A stretch of DNA of 64,000 bases from Limnobacter sp. (GTDB lineage: Bacteria; Pseudomonadota; Gammaproteobacteria; Burkholderiales; Burkholderiaceae_B). Below the pieces are notes generated by a model. The model did no database searches and was not told the DNA's origin. It saw only the letters and a program-made list of their open reading frames with translations. This document shows, one piece after another, positions 19,601 through 31,271 of the stretch (positions are counted from its first letter, which is position 1; every line of letters starts with the position of its first letter). The position numbers and the translations under genes are program-made. The DNA lies in the NCBI GenBank assembly GCA_029866125.1, contig JARWZZ010000009.1, positions 1-64,000 on the forward strand, written 5' to 3'.

Positions 19601-20851
19601 CCTAACGTTTTTTAGCCAATCCAAAGCCCCCTGCCCTGCGGCCATGCCTGTTGCAAAACAGGCATTCAGCAAATAACCGCCAGTGGGGGCTTCCCAATCC
19701 AGCATTTCACCAGCTATGAATGTTCCGGGTAAATTGCTGACCATCAAGTTTTTATCCAGCCCTTCAAAGCACACACCGCCTGCGGTGCTGATGGCTTCTT
19801 CAATCGGGCGGGTGGCTGTGACCGTGATGGGAAGTGCCTTCAGGGCTGTGGTCAGCGCGGCCTCATCGGTCAATTGCTCAGCAGTTAACACCTCGCGCAA
19901 CAAAGCCATTTTAATGCCTTTGATACCCAGCTTGTTTTTGAGATAAACAGACCAAGATTGGGTGGTGCGTGATTTACCGGACACTTCGACTCGCACGCGT
20001 TCAAGGCTGCGGTCGGGCAACAAATCAAGAGTGAAAGTGGCACTGCCCGCCATGTTCAGTACTTGGCGTATTTCTCTGGAAAAAGCATAAATCAAACTGC
20101 CTTCCACACCATGCTGGCCAATCACCATTTCACCAGGGCGGCGTAGCCTATTTCCCGCTTGATCCACAAAAGTGAGGGCCACCGACTTCAAGGGCGATCC
20201 AGAAAACTGCTCACGAAATTCGTCGCTCCACTGCACTTCAAAACCGCAATTGGCACTTTCAAGCGGGGCAATTTGCACCCCCTTGCTTGTTAACCAAGGC
20301 ACCCAAGCTCCATCCGACCCCAGTTTGGGCCAACTTGCGCCACCCAGCGCCAACACGGTTGCATCGGGGCTCAACACAATTTCACCTTGTGGGTTGGATA
20401 GTGTTAAAGCGCCCTCGGTATTCCAACCTGTCCACTTGCTGCGCGCATGCAAGCGCACTCCCTTAGCCCGCAAACGGTGCAACCACGCACGCAACAGCGG
20501 TGCGGCTTTCATCTCTTTAGGAAATACGCGGCCCGATGTGCCCACAAAAGTTTCAACACCTAGCTTGTGAACCCAAGCGCGCAACATGTCGGGTGTGAAT
20601 TGATCTAATGCGTTTTGAAGATTGTTTTGTCGGTTGGCATAACGGGTGCAGAACTTGGCATAGTCCTCACTGTGCGTAATGTTCAAGCCGCCAATACCTG
20701 CCAATAAAAACTTGCGTCCAAAGGATGGCATGGCGTCATAAATATCTACCTGAATGCCAGCAGTGCTAAGTACCTCCGCAGCCATCAGGCCAGCGGGGCC
20801 ACCGCCAATCACAACAACATTGGGGCGGTGTGAAATGTTCATATCACTCAT
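19595..20851 (-). CDS. NAD(P)/FAD-dependent flavoprotein (HI0933/BaiN-like)
   Basis: VVIGGGPAGLMAAEVLS; GGVCFEGLDKNLM; AGEMLDWEAPTGGYLLNACFATG. Confidence 0.85.
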   Translation of the reverse strand: MSDMNISHRPNVVVIGGGPAGLMAAEVLSTAGIQVDIYDAMPSFGRKFLLAGIGGLNITHSEDYAKFCTRYANRQNNLQNALDQFTPDMLRAWVHKLGVETFVGTSGRVFPKEMKAAPLLRAWLHRLRAKGVRLHARSKWTGWNTEGALTLSNPQGEIVLSPDATVLALGGASWPKLGSDGAWVPWLTSKGVQIAPLESANCGFEVQWSDEFREQFSGSPLKSVALTFVDQAGNRLRRPGEMVIGQHGVEGSLIYAFSREIRQVLNMAGSATFTLDLLPDRSLERVRVEVSGKSRTTQSWSVYLKNKLGIKGIKMALLREVLTAEQLTDEAALTTALKALPITVTATRPIEEAISTAGGVCFEGLDKNLMVSNLPGTFIAGEMLDWEAPTGGYLLNACFATGMAAGQGALDWLKNVRA

Positions 20852-21449
20852 TGAATTTCAACTCATTGAGGTTTAATTCAATTCGCTTTCGGTTGTGCTC
20901 AACTTCAGTCATGGGCTCGGTTTCCACCATGGAATTGAAGCAGCGGCGGGTTAAGTCATGGTAGGCGGCAGTCCCCATCCGTTTGCCAGCCATTTCCTCT
21001 TCGGACAAATCCCTGACTTTACGGGCGGGTGCACCGGCCATCAACACACGGGGTGGAATAATCAAACCCGCTTTCACAAATGACGAGGCTGCGACGATTG
21101 CTGACTCGCCCACCACAGTTTGGTCCATAACCACCGCATTCATTCCGACAAGCGCATTCTGCCCAATTCGGCATCCATGCAGCACAGCGCCATGGCCAAT
21201 GTGTCCGTTCTTTTCGACCACAGTGTCCGCACCCAAAAACCCGTGAATCACACAAGTGTCTTGTACGTTGGCACCTTCCTCAAGGATCAATCGGCCAAAA
21301 TCTCCACGCAGGCTTGCACACGGGCCAATGTAGCAGCCGGGCCCAACAATCACATCCCCAATCAGCACGGCAGACGGGTGGACATAGGCACTGGGATGCA
21401 CCACGGGCGTAATGCCATCGATGGAAAAAACTCGCAACTTGTTTGGCAT
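20844..21449 (-). CDS. Gamma-carbonic-anhydrase-like hexapeptide transferase (CaiE/PaaY family)
   Basis: Hexapeptide repeats (VHPSAVLIGDVIVGPGCYIGP); start placed at MPNKLRV. Confidence 0.85.
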   Translation of the reverse strand: MPNKLRVFSIDGITPVVHPSAYVHPSAVLIGDVIVGPGCYIGPCASLRGDFGRLILEEGANVQDTCVIHGFLGADTVVEKNGHIGHGAVLHGCRIGQNALVGMNAVVMDQTVVGESAIVAASSFVKAGLIIPPRVLMAGAPARKVRDLSEEEMAGKRMGTAAYHDLTRRCFNSMVETEPMTEVEHNRKRIELNLNELKFNE

Positions 21450-21532
21450 GGTGCAATCACACTCCCGTGGCTTTTTTAAAACAAGTTGAATCATATCCTG
21501 AATGAATGAGCCCCATCGATTACAATCTGGAA

Positions 21533-22429
21533 ATGCACTTGTCCCGCTGGTTATCGCTGTTTACCCCCACCCTTGCACTGCTCTGCCTTTCCGGGTGTGG
21601 TGTTCTGTCTCCATTTGCTAGTGAGGCCAATGCCCCCATTTCTGCACGGGAGCAGGACAAAGTGTGCGTACAACTGGCTAATGCGGACTACCCGGCGGAT
21701 GCCTTACAGGCAACACAAGCTGCTCAACAAATCGCAGGCTCCACCATGGCCTTGCTGGATTCTGAGGCTTCTACTTCGGCAGACCCTATGTTTCATAGCG
21801 TCTTAAAGGATTGGGAGCACTTGACTTTTTTCCCCTTCAAAACCCCCACCCGCTACACCTTGCAGCAGTGCGACCCCGTCAGTGGAGATCGGTTTTTGTC
21901 TGTGGATGCCCAATCCTCTGCATCATCCATGGTCCGAATGGTCAACAAGGCAACCAATGAGCAAAGCCGTGTGCGCTGGAAATGGTGGGTATCCAAATCC
22001 AATCAAAAAGCCAAAACTCGGGAGCGTACGCTTGAAGACTCACCCATCCGTGTCGTGCTGTCCTTTGATGGGGACAAGAGTAAGTTAAGTGAAGAGGAAC
22101 AAGGGTTTTTGTCACGCATGGAAGTGGTAACACGCCGACCTGCGCCTTATGCAACCTTGATGTATTCCATTGGATCGGGTGTAGAAAAGTATGAAATCAT
22201 CACCCCCCAGTACACCAAAACCATACGAATTAAGGCGGTTCAAACCACCCACGAGAAAACCGGCCAATGGCGTGTTTTTGACCGCAATATAGAGAATGAT
22301 TTTTTGAAAGCGTTTGGTGAAAAGCCGGGCCGTTTGATGAGCATTGCCATCATGGGCGACGCAGACAACACGAAAAGCAGCAGCCGGGCTTTCATTGCTG
22401 ACTTGGAACTGCTGGGGTTGAACAACTAA
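21533..22429 (+). CDS. Hypothetical lipoprotein
   Basis: Lipobox LCLSGC after a hydrophobic N-terminus. Confidence 0.6.
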   Translation: MHLSRWLSLFTPTLALLCLSGCGVLSPFASEANAPISAREQDKVCVQLANADYPADALQATQAAQQIAGSTMALLDSEASTSADPMFHSVLKDWEHLTFFPFKTPTRYTLQQCDPVSGDRFLSVDAQSSASSMVRMVNKATNEQSRVRWKWWVSKSNQKAKTRERTLEDSPIRVVLSFDGDKSKLSEEEQGFLSRMEVVTRRPAPYATLMYSIGSGVEKYEIITPQYTKTIRIKAVQTTHEKTGQWRVFDRNIENDFLKAFGEKPGRLMSIAIMGDADNTKSSSRAFIADLELLGLNN

Positions 22430-22459
22430 AATACTCGCTTGGGATACTCCTTTTTGGCG

Positions 22460-23044
22460 TCAAAACAAGCCCATCGCCAACCCAAGTGCAATTGCCTGCC
22501 CAACTTCTCGGCAAGGCTGTAAATCTTCCTCAGTCAAACACTTGGTTTTCAAAATGGCTTCTGGGGTTTGCGCATGGGTGCACACAATCAAGGGTTCAGC
22601 TATCGCTTTTAAACGCCAACCTGTAGTAATTCGCTGGATTTGCCTCACCGCATTGCTGCCATCGCTACCCGCGCAAACCATTGCTGCGTAGGGCCGGCCC
22701 TGCACATGATTCATCACTGGGTAGTAAGTTCGGTCAAAAAAATCTTTCATCAGCCCGGACATGGAACCCAATGTTTCAGGCGTCACAAAAATGTATCCAT
22801 CCGCCTCCAATACATCCTCGAATTTCGTATCCGATGCATGCAGCATCCGAGTCTTGGTTTGAGGCTCCTGCGCGGCGCCCTCTGCTGCAGCACGCGCCAT
22901 TTGGAGTGACCCGCTAGTCATCGAATGGTAAACAATAAGCAATTTTTTCATTGCAGGCTGAATAAGGTCAAGGTGAATGAGATTAAGCCCGTTTGGGACA
23001 CTTCCACAATCTAACACTATGAGTGCCACCGCACAGAAAGCCAT
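22460..23044 (-). CDS. Flavodoxin / NADPH-dependent FMN reductase-like protein
   Basis: LLIVYHSMTSGSLQMARAA; PETLGSMSGLMKDFFDRTYY. Confidence 0.8.
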   Translation of the reverse strand: MAFCAVALIVLDCGSVPNGLNLIHLDLIQPAMKKLLIVYHSMTSGSLQMARAAAEGAAQEPQTKTRMLHASDTKFEDVLEADGYIFVTPETLGSMSGLMKDFFDRTYYPVMNHVQGRPYAAMVCAGSDGSNAVRQIQRITTGWRLKAIAEPLIVCTHAQTPEAILKTKCLTEEDLQPCREVGQAIALGLAMGLF

Positions 23045-23135
23045 CCCTCGTCTGCCTATTCTCTAGCTCATCATGAGTAGCCGGTAATACAACTGACCCT
23101 CATGCTCTACAACCGAAGTTATTTTTGGAGTTGCT

Positions 23136-23321
23136 ATGAACAAAGACCAAAAGGAAGGCCGTATCGATGAAGCAGTGGGAAAAGACAAGGAAGTGACGGG
23201 CAAGGACGTCGGCAACAAGGAGCTTGAAGCCGAAGGCCAACTGCAGAATAGCAAGGGCAAGGTACGGACCACGTTCGATGATGTGAAACAAAGTATCAAA
23301 GAGAAGGGGAAACAAAAATGA
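23136..23321 (+). CDS. CsbD-family stress protein
   Basis: MNKDQKEGRIDEAVGKDKEVTGKDVGNKELEAEGQLQ. Confidence 0.85.
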   Translation: MNKDQKEGRIDEAVGKDKEVTGKDVGNKELEAEGQLQNSKGKVRTTFDDVKQSIKEKGKQK

Positions 23322-23698
23322 TCAATCAAATCAATTCAAACACTCAAACTGTCCAAGGCAAGCTTGACTGCCGAGTTTTAAGTGCCAGCTCCCTTACTGG
23401 CGACGACGTTTACAATCCACAAGGCGAAAAACTTGGAAACATCAAGGAACTGATGCTGGACATTGAAAACGGCACTGTGTGTTACGCGGTGTTGTCGTTT
23501 GGCGGCTTCCTTGGCCTGGGCGAAAAACTGTTTGCAGTACCTTGGAACGCGCTGGAAATCGACACCATTAACAAGCGGTTTTTATTGGATGCATCGGAAG
23601 AGCGCCTCAAAAACGCCCCCGGATTTGATGCGGACCATTGGCCCAATATGGCCGACCCCAGCTGGGAACGGAGCATTCAGTCCCACTACGTCAACTAA
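23318..23698 (+). CDS. PRC-barrel domain protein
   Basis: LTGDDVYNPQGEKLGNIKELMLDIENGTVCYAVLSFGGFLG. Confidence 0.85.
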   Translation: MINQINSNTQTVQGKLDCRVLSASSLTGDDVYNPQGEKLGNIKELMLDIENGTVCYAVLSFGGFLGLGEKLFAVPWNALEIDTINKRFLLDASEERLKNAPGFDADHWPNMADPSWERSIQSHYVN

Positions 23699-23722
23699 AA
23701 CCAGCCTATTCTGGTGAATCCA

Positions 23723-23747
23723 AGCCCCGCATGTCGGGGCTTTTTTT
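23723..23747 (+). terminator. Rho-independent terminator
   Basis: AGCCCCGCATGTCGGGGCT followed by a T-run. Confidence 0.9.
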
Positions 23748-23841
23748 ATTGAGCACCCAACTTTATTCAGTGTGCATGGAATCCGATTGGCATTTCACTC
23801 CAGTATCAGTGGTGGACAAAACTGACAGGGTGGTGAGTGGT

Positions 23842-25185
23842 ATGCAAAGCAGTCGCACAACGGTGGCACTTCAATCTTTCAAGAAACTGGCTTTGGGTGC
23901 ATTTGCACTTGGATCCTCATTGTTTGCGGCCTCTGGCGCACTGGCGCAAAGCACGCAAGAATATGTGGTGGTGCTTAAATCCCCTCAGGTGATTCAAGAA
24001 GCGTTGGGCCTGCCTCAAACCAACTTGGGCACGGTGCTTCAAGCCACACTAGGCCAAATCGGCATTACTCAATCGGCAGTGACTCGCCAATTTGGCAACG
24101 TAATCTTCGGCTTTTCTGCGCAAATGACTGAAGCCACAGCCAAGCGCTTGCAGGCTCACGGGCTGGTCGATGTGGTCGAAAAATCAATCTCCTTCAAAGT
24201 CACTGGCGTGCAAAACAACGCGCCTTGGAACCTCGATAGAATTGACCAAAGCGCCCTACCCCTGAACTCCACCTACAGCTATCAGCAGGAAGGGGCTGGC
24301 GTACATATTTACATACTTGACTCTGGCCTGCGTGCTTCACACAGCGACTTCGCTGGGCGGGTGGGCAACGGGTTTGACGCGATGGCCTCCTCTGGCGGAA
24401 GCGGTGGCTTGCTAGGCGGCGCACTGGGGGGTGGGTTGCTGGGTGGCGGAGGCCTTCCATTGGGTGTTGGCTTTGGCGGCCTACAAATTGGAATGAACAC
24501 CAACTCAATCGTCCAAACCAAAGCAGACCCCTCCACGCTGGACCCATCCACCAACCCGTCAGACTGCAATGGCCACGGAACGCACGTTGCAGGAAACGCA
24601 GCGGGCAGTCGGTTTGGCGTAGCCAAAGGCGCAACACTACATGCAGTTCGAGTGGTTAATTGCAATGGTGTAGGCACTTCAACATCGGTATTGGCCGGCT
24701 TGGACTGGGTGGTGGCCAACGGGGTTAAACCTGCCGTGGTCAATATGAGTTTGGGCGGCTCAGCCAGTAATGTGGTTGATCGTGCAGTACGCAATGCCTG
24801 GCAATCGGGGGTACTTGTTGTGGCGGCATCAGGTAACGAAACACGCAATGCGTGCAATTCATCCCCAGGGCGCGAACCCCTCACCATCAATGTCAGCGCC
24901 AGTAACCGGTCAGACCAACTTGCAAGTTATTCCAACTTCGGTACCTGTGTGGACCTGATTGCCCCGGGTGACGGCATTGTGTCGGCAAGTCATCAGAACG
25001 ACAACGGCACAGCCACCAAGTCCGGTACATCCATGGCATCGCCCCATGTGGCAGGCGCTGCGGCCAAGCTGCTTTCAGCTGGGGTGCCAATGAATCAAAT
25101 AGAAGCGGCCTTGATTGAGCAAAGCTCCAAAGGGCGAATCAGCAACCCAAACGGCACACCGAACCGCCTGTTGTTCAGCAATTAA
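23842..25185 (+). CDS. Secreted S8 subtilisin-like serine protease
   Basis: Catalytic triad motifs ILDSGL, NGHGTHVAG, GTSMASPHVAG; signal peptide; inhibitor_I9-like prodomain. Confidence 0.9.
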   Translation: MQSSRTTVALQSFKKLALGAFALGSSLFAASGALAQSTQEYVVVLKSPQVIQEALGLPQTNLGTVLQATLGQIGITQSAVTRQFGNVIFGFSAQMTEATAKRLQAHGLVDVVEKSISFKVTGVQNNAPWNLDRIDQSALPLNSTYSYQQEGAGVHIYILDSGLRASHSDFAGRVGNGFDAMASSGGSGGLLGGALGGGLLGGGGLPLGVGFGGLQIGMNTNSIVQTKADPSTLDPSTNPSDCNGHGTHVAGNAAGSRFGVAKGATLHAVRVVNCNGVGTSTSVLAGLDWVVANGVKPAVVNMSLGGSASNVVDRAVRNAWQSGVLVVAASGNETRNACNSSPGREPLTINVSASNRSDQLASYSNFGTCVDLIAPGDGIVSASHQNDNGTATKSGTSMASPHVAGAAAKLLSAGVPMNQIEAALIEQSSKGRISNPNGTPNRLLFSN

Positions 25186-25210
25186 ATCACCATTTTGGTG
25201 CGATTGGGCT

Positions 25211-25226
25211 TGGCACTTTTTTTGCA
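25211..25226 (+). promoter_or_regulatory. Sigma54-type promoter TGGCAC-N7-GCA upstream of amtB
   Basis: TGGCACTTTTTTTGCA; GG and GC 12 bp apart; flanked by TTTTGGTGC / GCACCAAAA. Confidence 0.75.
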
Positions 25227-25269
25227 TGAGAGTGCACCAAAACCTGTCAACACCTAAAAAGACACCAAA

Positions 25270-26472
25270 ATGGAACAAATTCAACTCGCTTTAGACACTC
25301 TTTTCGTGCTAATTGGCGCCATCATGGTGCTTGCTATGCATGCCGGCTTCGCATTTCTGGAAGTGGGCACCGTGCGCAGCAAAAACCAAGTCAATGCGCT
25401 GGTTAAAATTCTGGCCGACTTTGCCGTAAGCGCAGTCACCTACTTTTTTGTGGGCTACATGGTCGCTTACGGGGTTAGCTTTTACAGCCCGGCTGCCACA
25501 CTCAACCTGAACAATGGCTACGAGCTGGTTAAGTTTTTCTTCCTGCTGACTTTTGCCGCGGCCATTCCTGCCATCATTTCGGGCGGCATTGCTGAACGTG
25601 CCCGATTTGGTACTCAATTGATTGCTACCGCCGTTCTCGTGGGCTTGGTGTATCCCTTCTTTGAAGGCATGGTGTGGAACAACAACTTTGGCTTCCAAGA
25701 CATGTTGAAAGAGGCCTTCGGGGCACCTTTCCGCGACTTTGCAGGCAGCGTCGTTGTGCATGCCGTTGGCGGGTGGATCGCCTTGGGTGCAGTGGTCATG
25801 TTGGGCGCGCGCCGTGGCCGCTACACCAAAGATGGCCGCATTTCCAGCCACCCACCCTCATCCATTCCATTCTTGGCCTTGGGTAGCTGGGTATTGGCTG
25901 TGGGCTGGTTTGGTTTTAACGTCATGAGTGCCCAAAAAATTGGCGGCATTTCTGGCCTAGTGGTGATGAACAGCCTGATGGCCATGGTCGGCGGTACATT
26001 GGCCGCCTTGGTAGCTGGCCGCAATGACCCCGGCTTTGCCTACAACGGCCCTTTGGCAGGCTTGGTGGCCGTGTGCGCGGGCAGCGACATCATGCACCCC
26101 ATCGGTGCACTGGTTGTTGGCGCCATCGCAGGTGGCATGTTTGTTTACATGTTCACGCTGACGCAAAACCGACTAAAAATTGACGATGTGCTGGGTGTTT
26201 GGCCCCTGCACGGCCTGTGCGGTGCATTTGGTGGCCTTGCTGCGGGTGTGTTTGGGCTGGAGGCCCTTGGCGGAATGGGCGGGGTCAGCTTCATGAGTCA
26301 GCTGATTGGCACATTGGCAGGCGTTGTGTTTGCTGGCGTTTCCGGCTTGGTGGTGTATGGCGTATTGAAGGCGACTTTGGGCATTCGCCTTGATGAAGAG
26401 GAAGAATTCAATGGCGCAGACTTAACTGTCCACAAAGTGAGTGCCACTGCAGAACAAAAGACGAGTTGGTAA
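25270..26472 (+). CDS. amtB: Ammonium transporter
   Basis: Amt motifs (FAFLEVGTVRSKNQVNALVK, DFAGSVVVHAVGGWIALGA). Confidence 0.93.
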   Translation: MEQIQLALDTLFVLIGAIMVLAMHAGFAFLEVGTVRSKNQVNALVKILADFAVSAVTYFFVGYMVAYGVSFYSPAATLNLNNGYELVKFFFLLTFAAAIPAIISGGIAERARFGTQLIATAVLVGLVYPFFEGMVWNNNFGFQDMLKEAFGAPFRDFAGSVVVHAVGGWIALGAVVMLGARRGRYTKDGRISSHPPSSIPFLALGSWVLAVGWFGFNVMSAQKIGGISGLVVMNSLMAMVGGTLAALVAGRNDPGFAYNGPLAGLVAVCAGSDIMHPIGALVVGAIAGGMFVYMFTLTQNRLKIDDVLGVWPLHGLCGAFGGLAAGVFGLEALGGMGGVSFMSQLIGTLAGVVFAGVSGLVVYGVLKATLGIRLDEEEEFNGADLTVHKVSATAEQKTSW

Positions 26473-26513
26473 TAAGATAGGCACTGAAGGCCCACTCACG
26501 AGGAAGTCCCCCA

Positions 26514-27371
26514 GTGCCTAGTTTTTCCATCAGTTCGTCGACCATCGGTTCTTCATTTTTCAGCTCGCTGCTTTCGCTGGTTGGTCTGGGTGCGCCCACG
26601 CCCACTGCGGTGCCAGATGTTTGGATAATGCCCAGCGCGTTTGTGGACCCAGTGGCCCAAGTGCGGCTGGGTGAAATCACGCTGATGGTGGGTTCAGGCA
26701 CCGATTACCCTCAGCCCGACCATGGCGTGTCGATTGACCGCAAAGAAAGTTCGCAATGTGCATCCAGCACTGGCAGCCTAAAGCACCACACCAAAGTACA
26801 CCCCAGGTTCGGGTTCATTGTTGAAGTGGACTCCTCCGAGGTGGTGAATGAAGGCTATTGCAGCGTCACCATAGAGCCCGAAATGCTGACCATGCGTAAG
26901 GTTGACGTTGAGGACTACCTTAAAAAGGAAAAGAACAATTCGGCGCTGGACGACTACCAACAATCCAAACAGGGAAAGGCCGGGCAGGACGTTCTAATGC
27001 GCCTTACCCAAATAGGCCGTGCGGAATTGTCCACACAACTGAGCAACCAGAAAAGTTTGTCCTCACTGGAAATCGTAGCCCGCACACCCGACCAAATTGC
27101 CAAAGCCAACACCACTTTGGAATTGATGGTGGTAGCCGGTGGCAAACCCCTTACCGAGCAATGGGTACAAATAATCAACAGCAAAGGGACCAGCGGTTGG
27201 TGGAAGCAGACGGATGCGCAAGGCCATGTGGATTTTGAAATTCCTACCGCTGAAATTTGGATGTTCCGTACATCCGTGTCGCGCTTGTCCACGGTCATTC
27301 AAAACGGAACGCCCATGCTTGAAGTGGACAGCACACGCAGCAGTTTGATTGTTCAGGCGCGAGGGGCATAA
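26514..27371 (+). CDS. Hypothetical protein
   Basis: Long ORF, codon usage consistent with neighbours; GTG start. Confidence 0.5.
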   Translation: MPSFSISSSTIGSSFFSSLLSLVGLGAPTPTAVPDVWIMPSAFVDPVAQVRLGEITLMVGSGTDYPQPDHGVSIDRKESSQCASSTGSLKHHTKVHPRFGFIVEVDSSEVVNEGYCSVTIEPEMLTMRKVDVEDYLKKEKNNSALDDYQQSKQGKAGQDVLMRLTQIGRAELSTQLSNQKSLSSLEIVARTPDQIAKANTTLELMVVAGGKPLTEQWVQIINSKGTSGWWKQTDAQGHVDFEIPTAEIWMFRTSVSRLSTVIQNGTPMLEVDSTRSSLIVQARGA

Positions 27372-27577
27372 CCCGATATGGCGAGCATCAAGCCGCAAAG
27401 AGTTACACCCCAATTCGATCACCTTATAGAGTTTATAAACACCCGTAACCAATCACCCGAAGCACCTCGAAGTGATTACAAAATCGATCAAATTGATTTG
27501 AATTCACTGTGCCTTCTGCCCCCTAGAAATAAACGTACAAGCGCGTATTGATTACATGTAAAAATTGCGGGCTTTGA

Positions 27578-28954
<1,377 letters not shown>

Positions 28955-28983
28955 ATCAGGTGTAATCTAAGTTTCTAGAAAAG

Positions 28984-31062
28984 TCACGGCGTCACGATGT
29001 TGAAGGCGCCTGTGGCTTTTTCCAGCAATCCAAAAAACTTGCCCAACTGAATGGTGCTGCCGTCAATCTTGGTTTGATCTGACAGCAGCATGTCAGCCGC
29101 ACCCGCCTCACCCGTCATCATTTCCAGAAAAAAGCCCTTGGTCAGGTTCAGTGTTGCCACTGCATCTTTGTCCTTGGGTGCTTTGCTGTGGTGAAGCACA
29201 CTGTTCTTCACGTGCAACACGTAGTTCTCTTGTGTGTCGGTAAAATTCAAGTTGATTTTAAGGTCTTGCCCTTCTGCCTTGTCTGCATTCAGCGAGGCGG
29301 CCATGGCTTCCATGAAGCGATCTGTCGGCGTGTGGCGCAGCATGTCAATCAAGCTTTTTCGGGCAAGCCCTTCAGTGGGTGCGCCATCACGCAACTCCTT
29401 GGCACCTGTTAAATACACATTTCGCCAAGGGGCCGATTCTGCCACGTAAGCCATTTGCTCAAAACTTTTGGCCTGCAATTCCTTCGCGCCTTTGTGGTCA
29501 GGGTTGCTGTAAATGGCATGTTTAACCAACTCGGCAGCCCAACGGTAATCACCGGCATCAAACGACTTTTGCGCGCTTTTAACCAATGCGTCAATACCAC
29601 CCGCAAGCTCCACATACCGCTTCGATGCTTCCACCGGCGGCAAGGGATTGAGGTTGGCGGGGTTGGCATCGTACCAACCCAAATAAAACTGGTACACCGC
29701 TTTGACGTTGTGCCGCACAGTGCCGTAATAGCCGCGCCCATTCAGGAATTGATCCAGCGCTTTGGGCATGGCAATTTCTTCGGAAATTTCGTTCGGGGTT
29801 TGACCTTGATTCATGCGACGCACGGTTTGGTCATGCAAAAAGCGGTACACATCCCGCTGTTTTTCCATGTGATTCAGGATGTTTTCACGCCCCCACACGG
29901 GCCAGTTGTGCTGGTTAAACATCACCTCCGCGTCGGCGGTGTAGGCAATGGCTTGGTCCATGTAGCTGGCCCATTTCAAGGCATCGCGCACTTTGGCCCC
30001 GCGCAAGGTGTACAGGTTGTGCAAGGTGTGGCCAAACAATTCTGCTCCACCAAAGGCTTTGTCATCGGGCATGTAAAACACAAATTCGGATGGGGCCTCG
30101 CTACCAGGTACGTTGTAAAACACGAAGCGTTTGCCATCCAAGTTCAACTCTTCGGATGGTTTTTCCACCAACACAGTGGGCGGCAAAATGCCGATGCTGC
30201 CATAGGCCACTGCCTTGCCCAAACCGTTGTCAATCAGGCCGCCCACATTACGTGGCAAAGTGCTGCCGTACATGTAGATGGAGCGGCGTGACATGGCAGT
30301 GCCCACCAACACGTTCTCGCTGGTGGCTTCTTCCATAAACCCAGCGGGTGCTACCACGGGTATGTTTTTGGCTTTGGCATCCTCGGCGGTTAATACCCCC
30401 AAGGCACCCCCAAAATGGTCGGCGTGGCTGTGGGTAAAAATCATGGCGGTAATTGGTTTGTCGCCCAAGTGTTGCCTTGCAAATGCCATAGCAGCCTGTG
30501 CAGTCTCTTTGGCGGTCAAAGGGTCCACCACAATCCAGCCGGTTTTGCCTTCAATCAGGGTCATGTTGGCCAAGTCAAAACCACGCAGCTGGTAAATGCC
30601 GTCTTTGACTTTAAACAAACCAATTTGATTGTTTAAAATGGCTTGCCGCCACAGGCTGGGGTTGACTGTTGCAGGGGCTTCGCCTTTGAGAAAGTCAAAG
30701 GAGTCGTAATCCCACACCACTTTGCCTTCTGCATTTTTAACTTGGCCAGTGGGTTTTGCAATCAGGCCGCGGGTGGCATCGCTGAGGCTTTGGGGGTCTT
30801 TCAGGTTTAAACTTGCAGCCAATTCGGCATTGTATTTTTGAGTGGTGCTTGAGGCGGCACTGCTGGGGTCAATTTGCAGATTGACGGGTGCTTCGGTTTT
30901 GGAACAAGCGGCTAAAGTGATGGATAGGCCGGCACCGATTGCAATTAGACCGATGACATTGAGGGGGGAGGCAAATGCGCCCCATGATGATTTGAGTTGA
31001 AGCATGAGGCTTGTCTCCTTGTTATAGTCACTGTGACAATTATTATTGAATAAGAGTAACAC
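28984..31062 (-). CDS. Alkyl/aryl-sulfatase (SdsA1-like, metallo-beta-lactamase fold)
   Basis: MIFTHSHADHFGGALGV; C-terminal SCP2-like region; signal peptide. Confidence 0.88.
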   Translation of the reverse strand: MLLLFNNNCHSDYNKETSLMLQLKSSWGAFASPLNVIGLIAIGAGLSITLAACSKTEAPVNLQIDPSSAASSTTQKYNAELAASLNLKDPQSLSDATRGLIAKPTGQVKNAEGKVVWDYDSFDFLKGEAPATVNPSLWRQAILNNQIGLFKVKDGIYQLRGFDLANMTLIEGKTGWIVVDPLTAKETAQAAMAFARQHLGDKPITAMIFTHSHADHFGGALGVLTAEDAKAKNIPVVAPAGFMEEATSENVLVGTAMSRRSIYMYGSTLPRNVGGLIDNGLGKAVAYGSIGILPPTVLVEKPSEELNLDGKRFVFYNVPGSEAPSEFVFYMPDDKAFGGAELFGHTLHNLYTLRGAKVRDALKWASYMDQAIAYTADAEVMFNQHNWPVWGRENILNHMEKQRDVYRFLHDQTVRRMNQGQTPNEISEEIAMPKALDQFLNGRGYYGTVRHNVKAVYQFYLGWYDANPANLNPLPPVEASKRYVELAGGIDALVKSAQKSFDAGDYRWAAELVKHAIYSNPDHKGAKELQAKSFEQMAYVAESAPWRNVYLTGAKELRDGAPTEGLARKSLIDMLRHTPTDRFMEAMAASLNADKAEGQDLKINLNFTDTQENYVLHVKNSVLHHSKAPKDKDAVATLNLTKGFFLEMMTGEAGAADMLLSDQTKIDGSTIQLGKFFGLLEKATGAFNIVTP

Positions 31063-31063
31063 G

Positions 31064-31270
31064 ATGCAAATTCAAGAAAACGCCACTTACCGACATTACA
31101 AAGGTGGCCTGTACAAGGTGCTTTTTGAGGCGACCGAGGAAGCCACTTTAAAAACCGTGGTGGTTTATCAAAACAGCAAGGGGACTTATTGGACCCGGCC
31201 CATCGAAGATTTTCTAGCGCAGGTGACTTTGCCCGATGGACGGGTCGTGCAGCGGTTTGAGGTGTGTTGA
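31064..31270 (+). CDS. DUF1653-family protein
   Basis: YRHYKGGLYKVLFEATEEATL..VVYQNSKGTYWTRPIEDFL. Confidence 0.8.
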   Translation: MQIQENATYRHYKGGLYKVLFEATEEATLKTVVVYQNSKGTYWTRPIEDFLAQVTLPDGRVVQRFEVC

Positions 31271-31271
31271 A

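Noticed and set aside
29455-30291. 278-aa + strand ORF inside the sulfatase gene
   Set aside because: Antisense to a clearly identified alkylsulfatase; no recognisable motifs, typical high-GC shadow ORF
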